Counted from the first letter of the stretch, positions 10,277 through 22,319 are shown. The stretch is 64,000 nucleotides of DNA from Muricea muricata (GCA_963855995.1 OY979717.1:46280044-46344043); one strand, 5' to 3'. The notes: a model not told the origin generated them from the sequence alone. Made by a program: numbers and translations.

Positions 10277-13200
10277 TTAATGATGTTCTTCCTCATAGTA
10301 TCGTGGTCGATTGTCTCTATTTTCTCTTCTTGGGTATCTTCTGGCCTGTTCCTCTTCCCTAGGTTCCTCATCAACATCGTCATCCGATACATCATATCCG
10401 ATTTCATTTTCCTTTTCTGAGAACCGGGCCCCGAATTCTTCCTCTTCTTCGCTGTTGCTAAAATACGGGTCATCAACGTCTTTCATGTAAGGTGTTATTC
10501 GCTTGAAATGTGATGAATTCCGTGTAACCGTAACTCCGCGGCGTTTTGCTGTGATCTGTGATCCTTTCACACGCGTTACTCGATAGGGGGACGGATTCCA
10601 AGGCAGATATAGTTTATTTCGCTGATGTTGTTTCATCAATACCAAATCTCCGATACGCAATTGTGACTCTCTAGCATGGTTCCGTATATCTGCACGAACT
10701 TTCATCTTACTCTTTTCGAGAGCATCTCGTTGAAGTACGGTCTCGCGATTTCCCTGTTCTGATACCTCATCTAGTTGATGGCTCTCACTTCCTCTCTCTG
10801 CATCCACTCGATTCTTTTCTGGAATTACTGCGTTGTGGTCAGGCAGTCGGTTTCGGATTTGTCGGTTGAAAAGTAAATCGGCCGGGGCTTTTCCCGTTGT
10901 AGCATGTGGTGTTGTACGATAATCCAGGAGAAAACGATAAAGGTCATGCTTCCAATTCTTACCCTGTGAATGGGCAATTCTAACCGACTTTTCAATCGTC
11001 CTCATAAACCGTTCGACTTGGGAATTGGCCTGCGGCCAATATGGTGTTATTTTTCGATGCTTAATACCATTTGTCGCTAGGTAACTCTGAAAATCGTGTC
11101 CTTGAAAAGGGGGACCATTATCACTTACAAATTCAATTGGAAATCCATGAATAGAAAAAATTTTCTCGAGCTTTTCAATAGTCACTGAAGTAGAAGGTGA
11201 TCGAATGATTTCGACTTCCGGAAACCGCGAGTGTTCATCCATTAACACTAAAAGATAGTCCCCACTGGGAAATGGTCCACAAAAGTCTCCATGAATTACT
11301 TGCCATGGCTTGGATGGCATAGTTGTCATCTTCAATGGTTCGACATTTTTCGAGTCATTTGCAGCTTGACATTGGACACAAGAAGAAATTAGTGTTTCAA
11401 TCTGCCGGTCTATCCCAGGCCACCAAACTTTTGTTCGAAGCAAGGTTTTGGTTTTTACAATACCTTGGTGCTGGCCATGGGCGATATTTAAGGTCTGGTT
11501 TCTCAACTTCCTGGGCATAACAAGACGATTCCCTCGAAGAACAATACCATTATCTGAAACAGTCAGTTCGTTCCGAATACTTTGATAGGGTGTGAGATCA
11601 ATGTTAGTGTTGCTATTTGCCCTCTTTGGTTTTCCTGTCCAGTGACCCGTTCTAATAGCCGTAATGAGGGATTGAATTTCTGCATCTTTTCGACACACGT
11701 TTTCGATTTCCTGTCTACTCATAGATTTCGGCACTGAGTGGTTAGTTAGAAAGTTCACGTAATCTTCAGCAATGCTGTTTTTCTCCAATGTTACCAACGG
11801 TTGACGAGACAGAACATCAGCTGGGTTTGTTTTACCAGGTCTGTGGCGTAGAGTAAACTGGTATTGTTGTAAGCGCAGCGCCCAACGTTCTATCCTTGCA
11901 GATGGCTTTGCTTTAGGATGATATATAACTTCTAGTGGTTTATGATCGGTATCTAGCTCGAAATTAATTCCAATAAGGTAGATGTGAAATTTTTCACATC
12001 CGAAGACAACTCCAAGTGCCTCTTTTTCAGTTTGTGAATAACGTTGCTCAACCTTGCTGAGGCTCCGGCTGGCATATGCAACAATTCTCTCATTACCGTT
12101 GATGTCAAATTGCGATAAAATGGCCCCTAATCCGACGGGACTTGCATCGACTGTTACTCGTGTTCGTTTGGATGGGTCATAAAAAGCAGTCGTACAATCT
12201 TTCGCGATTTCTTCTTTCACTTTGTTAAAAGCCTGTTCGTGCCTATTTGTCCACTTCCACATGACGCCTTTATTTGTTAGCTCACGCAATGGTGCTGTTA
12301 TTGTTGCCAGGTGAGGGATGAACCGTTCACAATAGGTCGCCAACCCCAAAAAACTGCGTAGCTGAGAGACATCTTTCGGCACTTTCATATTAACTAGTGC
12401 TTCAATTTTGTGTTTGTCTGCCGAAATGCCATCCTTGGACAAGATGTACCCGTAGAACCAAATACTGTCAACATTAAATGTACACTTTGAATCATTAAGT
12501 GTAAGATTACTTTCAAAAAGGCGCTTCATGAGAGCTTCTAGACGTGTATCGTGTTCTTTCTGCGTCTTTCCCCAAATGATGATATCATCTGCAATATTTC
12601 TGACACCCTCTAGCCCCTGCAATGTTTTTTGAATTGCAAACTGAAACTGCTCGGGTGCTGAATTCACTCCGAAACACAGACGCTTATACCGCATCAGACC
12701 ATTGTGTGTGTGAAATGTAGTAAGAGATCGGGATTCTTCGTCAAGCACCAACTGATGAAATCCTGCTGTTAAATCCACTTTAGAAAACTTTGTAGCTCCA
12801 GCCATGTCTTCGAAAAGTTCCTCGACGTTAGGGATAACATGCCGCTCTCGCTCAATCATGGGATTAACATTTCGCATGTCAACGCATACTCTAACTTCGG
12901 TTGAATTATGTGGTTTGGGTGCAACAACTAGATTTGATACGTAAGGTGTAGGTGTCCCAGCTGGAACAAATTCAATGATGTCATTATTTTCAAGTTCTTT
13001 TAGTTTTTTCTCGGTTTGTTTTCGAAGATGAAAAGGTGTCTTCCGGGGTTTTTGAACAACGGGTTTAGCATCATTTTTCAGATGTAGGTGCACTTCGTGG
13101 TCTTTTAATTTTCCAATGCCATTGAAAACTGTGGGGTATTCTTGTTTAAGCTTTGACATTATTGGTGAATCAGGTTTTTTGTTTTTAAGGGCTGGTGGAC

Positions 13201-14572
13201 TCTCATTCCCAAACTCAGCATGATCTTCTCGAGGATCAGTATAAGGGGCAGGGCCGGACTGAGCTACTGCATTCACATTTAACTTTACAATGCCTAACTC
13301 TGTTGCTGTAGAATAGCTGAGTAGTGAACCCCCATCACCATTTACCACATGGAATACTGTCACAGCCATTTTTTGCTTTGACTCAATAAGTCCCTCAAAT
13401 TTTCCTAGGACTGGCAAAGGTTGAGATTGCATGTAAGCATAAATTTTGTGCGTCGAATGTTGCAAGTGCAAGCTTGGATTTTTCTTTTTAATTTCATTAA
13501 AAGCTTTGGTATCTAAAATGTTTATTGTTGCCCCAGTGTCAACAATCATTCTTATATTGGTTTTCTCAACCACAACAGGCATGGTTTTAACCTTTGATGC
13601 CGTTTCTGTACCTTTCTTTTCTACTGGTGGGGGCACAGTGAATACATACGAATCCTCGTCTGAGGACTCTGACTTCTCTGCCTTATCAGTAACCGATCGG
13701 ATGTTGAAATCGCCTTTTTTTTCTGATGGTTTGCTACTGGTATTCCGACCCCGGCTACTACGACACATAGAAGCAAAATGATTTTGTTTTCCACAGGCAA
13801 AACAAGACTTCCCCTTGGCTCTACACTCACTAAGGTGACCTGCATAGTAGTTATCACCACAATTATAACATACCTTCTTACCACTCTGTTGCTGTTCATG
13901 TGTTCGCTCTTGTCGGACACCTTTTGCATGATCAGAGTTTTCCCTTGTGCTAGGAGACTGGGCGCCTGAGTTTCCTTGTTGGTTATGTACCAGATTAACA
14001 GAATTCGAAGAAACGCATAAATTACCATTATCTGCTTCTAATGCTTTTACAGCTTTATCTGTAATTTCCAGTGTTCTAGCATATGCCAATGTATCTGCTA
14101 ATGTCAAATCCTCTTGAATAGCTTTTCTTCGTACTCTTGAAGACAAACACGCCTCTACAAGTTGAATTTTGATTTCATGTTCACTGTCGGAAAATTCACA
14201 AATGATTGCTTGTTGTCGAAGTCTAGTACAATACTGATCAATTGTTTCCTCCGTCATTTGTTTCAACTGGCGAAATTTATGGGTTTCGAATAAAAGATTT
14301 TTCTTAGGTGAAAAATATGCACTTAACTTTTCAATTGCTTTCTTGTAATCTTTATCTTCCCCGACATCAGATAAAGTTGCAAAAATCTTCTCAACCTCGT
14401 TTCCAGCAGTATACAAAAGCAGAGCTCTTTTCCTAGTTTCATCTTTTATGTCCATCGCAACCACGAACCGTTCGAATCTTTGCAACCATTCTTTCCAGCG
14501 AACAGATAAAGTAGTTGGGTCAGAATACGGATCGAATTTCTCCAAACTTGACAAATCTAAAGCCATTGCCAT
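10277..14572 (-). CDS. gag-pol: Gypsy gag-pol polyprotein, 1431 aa
   Basis: One open frame carries all replication functions with no frameshift between gag and pol. A capsid-like region spans about residues 1-190. Two zinc knuckles follow at about 235-270; the second is a canonical C-x2-C-x4-H-x4-C, and the first has unusual spacing. The aspartic protease (IVDTGATINIL) is near 345. The reverse transcriptase spans about 500-700, with KVDLTAGFHQL and the active site IADDII in place of the usual YxDD. RNase H (TVDASPVGLGAIL, TDHKPL) covers about 810-930. The integrase has an HHCC finger (WWPGID...CVQC) and catalytic Asp (GDFCGPF), Asp (SDNGPPF) and Glu (NSQVERF). A GPY/F-like module and an acidic, Arg/Tyr-rich tail end the protein; there is no chromodomain. 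I chose the first Met, which lies about 120 bp inside the 5' LTR. Confidence 0.95.
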   Translation of the reverse strand: MAMALDLSSLEKFDPYSDPTTLSVRWKEWLQRFERFVVAMDIKDETRKRALLLYTAGNEVEKIFATLSDVGEDKDYKKAIEKLSAYFSPKKNLLFETHKFRQLKQMTEETIDQYCTRLRQQAIICEFSDSEHEIKIQLVEACLSSRVRRKAIQEDLTLADTLAYARTLEITDKAVKALEADNGNLCVSSNSVNLVHNQQGNSGAQSPSTRENSDHAKGVRQERTHEQQQSGKKVCYNCGDNYYAGHLSECRAKGKSCFACGKQNHFASMCRSSRGRNTSSKPSEKKGDFNIRSVTDKAEKSESSDEDSYVFTVPPPVEKKGTETASKVKTMPVVVEKTNIRMIVDTGATINILDTKAFNEIKKKNPSLHLQHSTHKIYAYMQSQPLPVLGKFEGLIESKQKMAVTVFHVVNGDGGSLLSYSTATELGIVKLNVNAVAQSGPAPYTDPREDHAEFGNESPPALKNKKPDSPIMSKLKQEYPTVFNGIGKLKDHEVHLHLKNDAKPVVQKPRKTPFHLRKQTEKKLKELENNDIIEFVPAGTPTPYVSNLVVAPKPHNSTEVRVCVDMRNVNPMIERERHVIPNVEELFEDMAGATKFSKVDLTAGFHQLVLDEESRSLTTFHTHNGLMRYKRLCFGVNSAPEQFQFAIQKTLQGLEGVRNIADDIIIWGKTQKEHDTRLEALMKRLFESNLTLNDSKCTFNVDSIWFYGYILSKDGISADKHKIEALVNMKVPKDVSQLRSFLGLATYCERFIPHLATITAPLRELTNKGVMWKWTNRHEQAFNKVKEEIAKDCTTAFYDPSKRTRVTVDASPVGLGAILSQFDINGNERIVAYASRSLSKVEQRYSQTEKEALGVVFGCEKFHIYLIGINFELDTDHKPLEVIYHPKAKPSARIERWALRLQQYQFTLRHRPGKTNPADVLSRQPLVTLEKNSIAEDYVNFLTNHSVPKSMSRQEIENVCRKDAEIQSLITAIRTGHWTGKPKRANSNTNIDLTPYQSIRNELTVSDNGIVLRGNRLVMPRKLRNQTLNIAHGQHQGIVKTKTLLRTKVWWPGIDRQIETLISSCVQCQAANDSKNVEPLKMTTMPSKPWQVIHGDFCGPFPSGDYLLVLMDEHSRFPEVEIIRSPSTSVTIEKLEKIFSIHGFPIEFVSDNGPPFQGHDFQSYLATNGIKHRKITPYWPQANSQVERFMRTIEKSVRIAHSQGKNWKHDLYRFLLDYRTTPHATTGKAPADLLFNRQIRNRLPDHNAVIPEKNRVDAERGSESHQLDEVSEQGNRETVLQRDALEKSKMKVRADIRNHARESQLRIGDLVLMKQHQRNKLYLPWNPSPYRVTRVKGSQITAKRRGVTVTRNSSHFKRITPYMKDVDDPYFSNSEEEEEFGARFSEKENEIGYDVSDDDVDEEPREEEQARRYPRRENRDNRPRYYEEEHH

Positions 14573-14674
14573 TTTGAAATATATCCCAAAAATGTAACTT
14601 CAAATCAACGTTAAATTTGTGTCAAAACAAATCTAAATGCATACAGTTTTCCCTCGTTTCTCCTTGGGTGTATT

Positions 14675-14692
14675 TTTCGTCCTCGTCGCCAA
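14675..14692 (-). other. Gypsy primer binding site
   Basis: On the minus strand, TTGGCGACGAGGACGAAA follows the 5' LTR immediately. The TGG start complements a tRNA CCA end. The particular tRNA was not determined. Confidence 0.8.
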
Positions 14693-14841
14693 TATAATGT
14701 TTTCAAACTCAACTATAAACACATTTATTTACTACCAATATATTACAAATCAAGACACATAAAAACACGTTTGTATACTTCCCGCCATCTTGGAAAATCC
14801 CCATTCCTGCCCAGGCTCCCTACATAAGCCCATACAGCACA
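14693..14841 (-). repeat. Gypsy 5' LTR
   Basis: 149 bp, identical by eye to the other LTR. ACTGG follows at 14842-14846 as the target duplication. Confidence 0.95.
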
Positions 14842-14846
14842 ACTGG

Positions 14847-14946
14847 AAGTCCCGGAAACAGCATTTCCGGGGGCCGATAAAATGAGAATTGAGTTGAACG
14901 AAACTTTATCCGAATTAAGCAGCCATCACGGGGATGACATTATGTG
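14847..14946 (+). pseudogene. DDE transposase, 3' part after the gypsy insertion
   Basis: If the LTR element and one ACTGG copy are ignored, the frame ending ...MGDEAIATTL continues as EVPETAFPGADKMRIELNE and runs to a TGA at about 14944. This confirms that the gypsy element landed within the transposase C-terminal coding region. Confidence 0.8.
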
Positions 14947-14967
14947 AGAGTTAAATACCGAGAAGGA

Positions 14968-15033
14968 GGGCTGTATGTCATATACAGCACCCGAGGACGC
15001 GCAGCGTCCGAGGGCTGTATATGACATACAGCC
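14968..15033. repeat. Perfect 21 bp inverted repeat
   Basis: GGGCTGTATGTCATATACAG plus C (14968-14988) is mirrored exactly at 15013-15033 around a GC-rich 24 bp loop. A weaker related half (CTGTATCTGATATACAGC) lies near 15148. It is probably a small MITE or foldback remnant. Confidence 0.85.
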
Positions 15034-15288
15034 CGACTTATTTTATTTTTGAGGAGGTTTTCTAGTAGAATCTTTCGACGTTAAACAATTTAAGTCGAAA
15101 TTCGTCGAGATTTTTCCCCAAGTTTGATCTAATTATTTATTCAAGAACTGTATCTGATATACAGCACGCGGTACATCAAAGAAAACCGACTCAAATATAT
15201 AATAAGGAATAATATTACATTGTACGAAATTGCGTTAGAGCAATAATTTCAGAACAAAGTGGACAAACATATTAGGGCTGTTTGAGGT

Positions 15289-15510
15289 ATACCCTGGATT
15301 CCAGAGCCTTCGACAGTAAATAATAGATTAAAACGTCGAGAAGGCTCTCGTTCAACGGGGAGATTCTTTGATTAAACCGCGCCAATCACAAAACAGAATT
15401 AGTGGTTTTAGTACAGAATATGTTTAATCAAAGAATCTCCCCGTTGAACGACAGCCTTCGCGACGTTTCAGTTTATTATTTACTGTCGAAGGCTCTGGAA
15501 TCCAGGGTAT
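15289..15510. repeat. Foldback repeat with ~89 bp arms
   Basis: 15289-15377 (ATACCCTGGATTCCAGAGCC...) pairs with 15422-15510 in inverse. The 44 bp loop contains a CCAATCA motif. The arms are close to identical. Confidence 0.9.
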
Positions 15511-16026
15511 TTGATGTACAGATATACATAAAATATAAGTATAAAATCCAATACAAGTACATGAAATCACAATGGGAAACAGTTTAGTAAAAGTTTATAA
15601 TATATATATATTCTAAACACAACTGAATTTAATTATAAAAATTGTTATGAGATAAACATAAATACTGCATATATTTAAGTAACATTGACAGCAAGTATGG
15701 TAACAGTTTTCAAAAAACTGTGAATACACAAACAGATTTGTTAATTTCAATTGTTTCCCACGTTTCAACTACCGCTAATAGTAACTATACGTAATAAATT
15801 GTTTACTTTAACCTTGATAATAAAGGCAGATTAAAGGGTCCAATAAGAGAACATAAAGAGAGCCTTTAAACCAAACGAGATGTTGTGGGAGTTGAAAACA
15901 AACAAAAATTGAATGTTTGTGGGAGTTGAAAACAATGAACCAAAAAAACATGTTCACAGGCGCCCTAACAAGTGTGGTAATCCAACAGGAACAATATCAA
16001 AGTACACTAATATACAATCAACTCAG

Positions 16027-16514
16027 TCACTCGAGTTTCTCCCAATAAACGTACATTCTTGTGTTCAAATAAGATATAACAAAACTCTTAGCATTTCTAA
16101 CAGCAAACTGAAAATCAGATTTGAAGTGAACATACTCCGGGTGACCAGCAGGAAGACGGAGAATGCAGGAGCAAGTGTTTGCTTTAGGAAACTTTGAGAG
16201 AAGACCATTTTCTTTTGGTTCATGCAAGAACTCTAATTGCAGTAAAATGCTTCGACAAGGAACAACCCTCAACCCTGATGCAAAAAATAGAATGTCAGAA
16301 AAAGTGAGTTAAGTTCACATTCCTTTTCCTCAACATCCAACAGGAATTCTCTCCAAAACGCAAGAAGTCTGTTCTCTACCTCCCATATGTTCGAGAGTTG
16401 TTCACTTCTATTCACAACGAAAAGTTGCTCAAATGAATCAGAACTTAAAACTTGTGGATAGAAACAAAACACTCTTTGGAACAAATCGGAATTCTTAATA
16501 ACAGCATCACGCAA
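16027..16514 (-). pseudogene. HECT-type E3 ubiquitin ligase C-lobe fragment
   Basis: Minus-strand 16269-16514 reads FEQLFVVNRSEQLSNIWEVE then NRLLAFWREFLLDVEE. In another frame, 16027-16272 reads FLHEPKENGLLSKFPKANTC then SCILRLP. FPKANTCSCxLRLP matches the HECT C-lobe motif around the catalytic cysteine (xxTCxxxLxLP). The segment normally joining the two blocks is missing and the frame changes, so it is a broken copy. Similar G2E3-like HECT proteins are multicopy in cnidarians. Confidence 0.65.
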
Positions 16515-16960
16515 ACCTAATTTCGATTCCTTTCTTGACCCCTATCTCGATAATCACATTCTGTGTTCCTTATTGACGACACGAAAGCAAGTCAATTGCC
16601 GTAAAGTTTAATCACTGGCACGCAATGACATCTTCTGTGAGCTATTATTACGGTTCAGGAGGCCCAAATGATATCTAATGGTATTATTAGACTTATTATT
16701 AACTTTTATCACGCGATGAGATGGCGCCTTTTATTGTGTCTATACTGTATATTTACATACATCTCTTGACCAATAAATGTTCAGAATGAACAGCCATAAT
16801 CATTTTATAATTATTATATACACATTATTCATTAACATAACTGTGTCATTGTCATGCAGTATTGCATGTACTAAAATATGACAAGATTGGTATACAGGCT
16901 ATGTATGCGAGAAAACGTTACAAACATAGAATTGCGACTAACAGAAGGGCAACTTGAGTC
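16515..16960 (+). repeat. Right part of a segment duplicated at 22.6 kb
   Basis: This stretch aligns with about 22590-22980, sharing CGATTCCTTTCTTGACCCC, CACTGGCACGCAATGACATC and ATGAGATGGCGCCTT. Together with 7905-8160 it corresponds to one continuous block at 22 kb. Confidence 0.85.
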
Positions 16961-17690
16961 GAAGCCTTCGAAGTTTGTGTCCCCACGCATGTTGCATTAC
17001 GCATGTTCATTATTCAGCTTCTGGTCAGTGAATTGCATTTTGTGACCAATAAAACGCTAAACTGGCTAATCCGCCATTGTTCCAGCCAGTCAATTGCATA
17101 AAACAGGGGGACTGCTGTTAATTGCCTATTCTGTGGATAAAACTGACATAATTACATGAGAATAAACTGCGACAAAATATATATGGATGAATATGGTGTT
17201 GTATAAACTAAACTAAACGTACTAATATCGGTTAGAGTTAATTCCTCGTATTCAGAGTATATAGAAATTTGATACAAGGCAATTAGTTCCGACTCATATT
17301 GATGACGATTATTCCAAGTGTGGAGTAAATACTAAAAATATTTTGAATAGATATATTGACCAAAGGCAAGGAATTTGCCTGAAGATTTACTCGATTTATC
17401 CTGTAGTGCGGGGTCGATATTTTGCATCTAACGTTGCCAATGCCGATAGTGCAGTTATAAGCACACTAAATGACAAAACCATAGGATCGTTTATTACGTA
17501 CTGATCCTTAAGTCTCGAAATTTCAAGCGAAGCCCCTTCGTCGGAAATGGCCTTCGCTCAAAATATCGACGTTCTGTTTGCATACCGTTTAGGTAGAATA
17601 CTGTGATCCTGTGGCTTGTTGAGCTGCTATCTAATTAGTACACATGTTTTCACGATTGAAATACAACGGAAATTGTTTATGTTGATGTTC
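16961..17690. other. 3' flank of receptor pseudogene C, no gene
   Basis: No protein-coding signal or structured repeat was recognised here. Confidence 0.4.
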
Positions 17691-17692
17691 AC

Positions 17693-18394
17693 CTAATATA
17701 GAGGTGGATTATCTGAAGCACGCCTTGGGTACAACTGGGGGCCGGCTTGTAGCTCAATATTGCCGACAGCATCTGGATCCTCGTTGACCCTCTCACCAGG
17801 AATTCCCAGAGCAGGAATCACGTATCCGTCGTAGTTGCGTGGGGTTGGACCTGAATATGTAGGAATGTGTGGTTCTTGGGGACATGGTTTTGAGGACGGT
17901 TCAAGAGTAAATGCAATGTTTTGTTGTTGTGGTATAGCATTATTAAAGCTAGCGTTGGATACTTCTCCAGTTTGCAAAGATCTGGGGCTGGCATTAGTTG
18001 AATTACTTGGTTGTCTTCTCTTGTAACACCAAAACACAGAAGCGCCGAGGGCAATAAGTAACACTACTGCAGCTGTAACTATAACAGCCACGCGCCATGG
18101 TGGACTCACGCGGGTCCTGAATAGGGCGGTCAGTAGAATACTCCGAGCAACCATCTTGGGTACATTTCTCACCAACACAGCATTCATTTGGAGATCCACA
18201 GTCTTCGTTAAAGTCGCAATCCTTGCCAACGCATGTCGTAAGACAACGACCTTTTCCAAGATAATACGGCTCTTTTCTACAACAATACGTCCCTGAATTG
18301 CATCCAGAGTTCGACTTACAGGAATGTAAGAGACACCAGACACCTTTTGTTTTATTTTGGCAAAACACCAGTCATACAGTGCGCTTGGAATCAC
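17693..18394 (-). pseudogene. Receptor-family paralogue C, truncated and frameshifted
   Basis: The upstream part (18003-18368 frame) holds cysteine repeats such as SGCNSGTYCCRKE and DCGSPNECCVGEKCTQDGC, matching the fifth and sixth repeats of genes A and B. The downstream part, in another frame (17693 to about 18115), gives the membrane span (VAVIVTAAVVLLIALGASVF), a KRR stop-transfer and a tail with DGYVIPALGIP and a terminal PPLY. The frame change lies where A and B have their last DxDC..CC..GKC repeat. The signal peptide and the first four repeats are absent. A donor-like GTGAGT near 18110 leaves open a spliced gene, but the truncation argues for a pseudogene. Confidence 0.7.
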
Positions 18395-19273
<879 letters not shown>

Positions 19274-19277
19274 CATT

Positions 19278-20376
19278 CGAGTGGATAAATGCAGCACTTT
19301 TGGTGCAAAGAAAGCCGAAACGAAATCAATACAATATTTACCAAAGCTTTTCATTAACAACAGTGTAATACCAACCACAAAATTGGGAGAGACATTTTGC
19401 TACTTGGGAAGATACTTTGACTTTAGCATGTCTAACAATTAACACAAATCCGAACTAGTCACTCTTATTAACGATCTGATGAGTGTCATTGACCTCAAAC
19501 CCTTGCACCCGAAAAATTAATTAAACCTTTATAGTCGATATGTCCTGTCTAAATTATCTTGGCACCTAACTGTTGCACCCTTATCCAAAGTATGGATTGT
19601 CGAGAACATTGACTTTATTGTGATTCAGTATATTCGCAAGTGGCTTTATGTACCATGGCCAGTATCAGGAACTTTGAGTAACGTATTCCTAAACTATAAC
19701 AAATTTGGTCTTAATATTATTCCCCCAGCGATAAAATTTCACAATGTCAATCAACCCTTCGAAATGCACTAAAGTCATCACCTAATGATTCCGTCAATCA
19801 TCTCTGGAAATTAACAAGTAATCACACTAATATTCAAGATGATACTTATAATTCTACAAAGGAAGTCATTAAAAAGTTTCGATCGAGTCAAGAAGATAAG
19901 CTTAAAAACCATTTAACATCCCAAGGATCCTTCTTTTCCAGCGTGACAAAATTCTCCCTATCTCAAGTTAATATTATCTGGTCAGCCTGTCAATCAAAGC
20001 TCCCAAAAAACATTTTCAACTTCACGATCCGCTACATAAACAGCACCCTTTCGACCCGCAGAAACCTTGCAAAATGGGGTTAATCTTCGACAGCTGATTG
20101 CTTTTTTTGTCTTAATCCTGAATCCTTGTTACATGTCGTTGCTGGTTGTAACTCATATTTAAATCGATTCACTTGGATACACGACTCAGTACTTAACTTC
20201 ATTGCCAATAATATTGTACAACCTGTACATTCCAAAAAACTTTATGTTGACCTTCCTGGATTTCTCAACCCTTCAATTGTAACTGGTGACAACTATCGGC
20301 CTGATTTGCTCCTAACGACGAAAGACAACTGTTTGTATATTATTTAATTAACTGTGGGATATGAAACTAATCTTAG
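19278..20376 (+). pseudogene. R4-like RT C-part, zinc finger and restriction-like endonuclease
   Basis: RT thumb-region sequence (VDKCSTFGAKK, IQYLPKLFINN, GETFCYLGRYFDFSMSN, LYSRYVLSKLSWHLTVAPLS) is followed by a C-x2-C...H-x4-C finger (CFCLNPESLLHVVAGC). Next is the endonuclease core with YRPDLLLTTKDNCLYI and VGYETNLRNN, the RPD...E/K arrangement of restriction-like endonucleases. Several stop codons and frame changes (for example after FSMSN and near 19750-19860) make it non-functional. Confidence 0.7.
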
Positions 20377-21390
20377 AAATAATCCCCGAGCCAACGGCGC
20401 GAAGCGCCGTTCCGGGCGTAAGCCCGGGGCGAGGGTTACTAATTTCGTATTAGCGGAGTTGAAAGTCGTTGCTCGTGATAGGTAGTAAAAGTGGTATGTC
20501 CTCACTGATCTCAACAATATGGCGGACTATCATGAATGGCTAACACTGATTGGCCAGATTTAAAATTTATTGTTGATTGATTAATCACGAATTCAACTGA
20601 CAGCAAGTATCTAAATTTGCTTTTTGCACTACAATATTTTGTATTTTTGCAAAAAGATTTGGCAACTTTCACAACCAACGAAGGGTGGTCATTGACTCTT
20701 GAAGAGAGATTAATTCTGGTAAAATACAGAGAAGCGCCAAGAATTGACTACGGCGTGAAACACAAGGCAAGTTTGTTGATAATGCGTATTTATACTTGTG
20801 TTTTAATGCTTTATAAAGGCCGGCGTAGCCGTACTCCTCCAGTCTATTCACTGTTTATTGTTTAAATTCCAGAGTAAGTTTATGTTTTGTAAATGCAAGA
20901 CTGTCTTCTTATTACTGTATTTCAAAATATTGACGAACTTTACATGTAAAAGAATATTAGCAAAGATACAAAATTGGCTTGAAACGGTTTTGTTTCAAAC
21001 TCAAAGTTTATGTAGATAAAAATTTAATTTCATCATAGGCAGCCCAGGAGGTTTCATAAATATTTCAAAACGTCTAATATATGTAATTAGTAGGTCGTAT
21101 TTTAAACCAAATTTAAGCTTACATTAGGCGTAATAACATACCGATGACAAATGTTGTGCCATTTTAAAAAATTGTCAATAAAACAAGGATTAAAAAAACC
21201 CCAATATTTTGTCATTTTGAAAAATTAATATAAATAGCAATTGCCGTGTTGCTATGACAACAACCTATTGAAGTACTTCATGTAATTCCGAAAATAAAGT
21301 TGCATGCTCTTAGTTAGTGGCGAGAGGTTGCTGCATGCATGTATTTCTAGTAGTAAACGTAAACAGGCTAAATACATGAATGTTATTTAG
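20377..21390. other. Insertion within the R4-like element
   Basis: Retrotransposon coding homology stops after NLRNN and resumes at about 21395. The insert begins with a GC-rich palindromic block (GGCGCGAAGCGCC, CCGGGCGTAAGCCCGG) and contains an unidentified 82-codon frame (20617-20865). I could not define its ends or a target duplication. Confidence 0.45.
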
Positions 21391-21394
21391 GGGC

Positions 21395-21624
21395 AAAAGA
21401 AACATTTCAAATCCGCTGAATTCATCAATCTTTCTATTAGTGCACTTGGAGTTTTTGACAAAGAATCTTCTACATTTTTGAAAATGCTCAATGACCTTGA
21501 TGTTAGTGAAACTCAAACTAAATATTGTATAAAGAAAATTATTAACATCTGCATTAGATCATTTTACTATATCTTTTGTTGTCGCAATAAGGAATGGACA
21601 AATCCCGATTTAATGAAATTTTAA
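21395..21624 (+). pseudogene. R4-like retrotransposon C-terminal segment
   Basis: The frame reads FINLSISALGVFDKESSTFL, later IKKIINICIRSFYYIFCCRN and KEWTNPDL. I recognise this as the C-terminal block that follows the endonuclease in this retrotransposon group. It is the continuation of the part ending at 20376. Confidence 0.6.
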
Positions 21625-21770
21625 ATATCTAATATCATTTGTGTACATATAGATTAGATTAATGTGTATTATAGAGTATAATGGTGATTTCAAGTAGCCA
21701 ATTGTAAGTTACCTGTAAAAGTGAGATTTACAATTGTTTGTACATATATATCAAAAAGTTAATAAGGTTT

Positions 21771-21897
<127 letters not shown>

Positions 21898-21899
21898 GC

Positions 21900-22319
21900 A
21901 TATATTTTGATTCATAGACAGAAAGTTACACGGACTTACACCGAATAAATGCCATGGCTAAATGCTTCATTAGCTCAGATAGTTATAATAGCTATATCAG
22001 ACGAAATGTGAATATAAAAATGCCTTAATTGCCATATTATACCATAACATCTAAAAATGTATGTATAATAATACATGTTTGCACAGAACTCAGAAAATGT
22101 ATTATAACTCTTAAGTTTGTCTTAACTCTTAGAAGTTTTAAAATTGCGCTTTGCAACAGAGTTCAACATAATTTCATCAGGCCGTGTAAATTGGATTACG
22201 CAAGGCAGCCCGCCACTAGCCCGCATATGTAACATGCCCGTATATGTAAGGTAACGTTACGACATCATATGGAAAAAAGCCGCAGAGTTGACGAGGGTTT
22301 CAAACGGGTTTACACAGAA
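21900..22319. other. No recognisable gene
   Basis: I see nothing beyond short open frames. Confidence 0.4.

Larger units (their letters stand above)
9978..14841 (-). mobile_element. Full-length gypsy (Ty3-like) LTR retrotransposon
   Basis: The element has two 149 bp LTRs, identical by eye. A primer binding site abuts the 5' LTR and a polypurine tract abuts the 3' LTR. A single uninterrupted gag-pol frame lies between them. ACTGG is duplicated on both sides (9973-9977 and 14842-14846). It lies on the minus strand inside the DDE transposase gene. Identical LTRs and an intact ORF indicate a very recent, possibly still active insertion. The clade is probably Mag-like, judged from the RT and integrase style, but I did not compute a tree. 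Confidence 0.95.
19278..21770 (+). mobile_element. R4/Dong-like non-LTR retrotransposon, 5'-truncated
   Basis: The element begins inside the RT domain directly at the end of a (TTA)n tract. It carries a CCHC finger and a restriction-like endonuclease. Its 3' end after 21624 is a short untranslated region running into a second (ATT)n tract (21772-21896). Elements of the R4 clade such as Dong are known to insert into TAA repeats. About 1 kb of unrelated sequence (20377-21390) interrupts it. Confidence 0.7.

Noticed and set aside
14968..15033. Rho-independent transcription terminator
   Set aside because: It is a perfect hairpin, but the context is eukaryotic with no U-tract. A foldback or MITE remnant is the better reading.
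18003..18135. A spliced, functional receptor gene C using the GTGAGT near 18110
   Set aside because: No matching acceptor restores the missing last cysteine unit, and the first half of the gene is absent.
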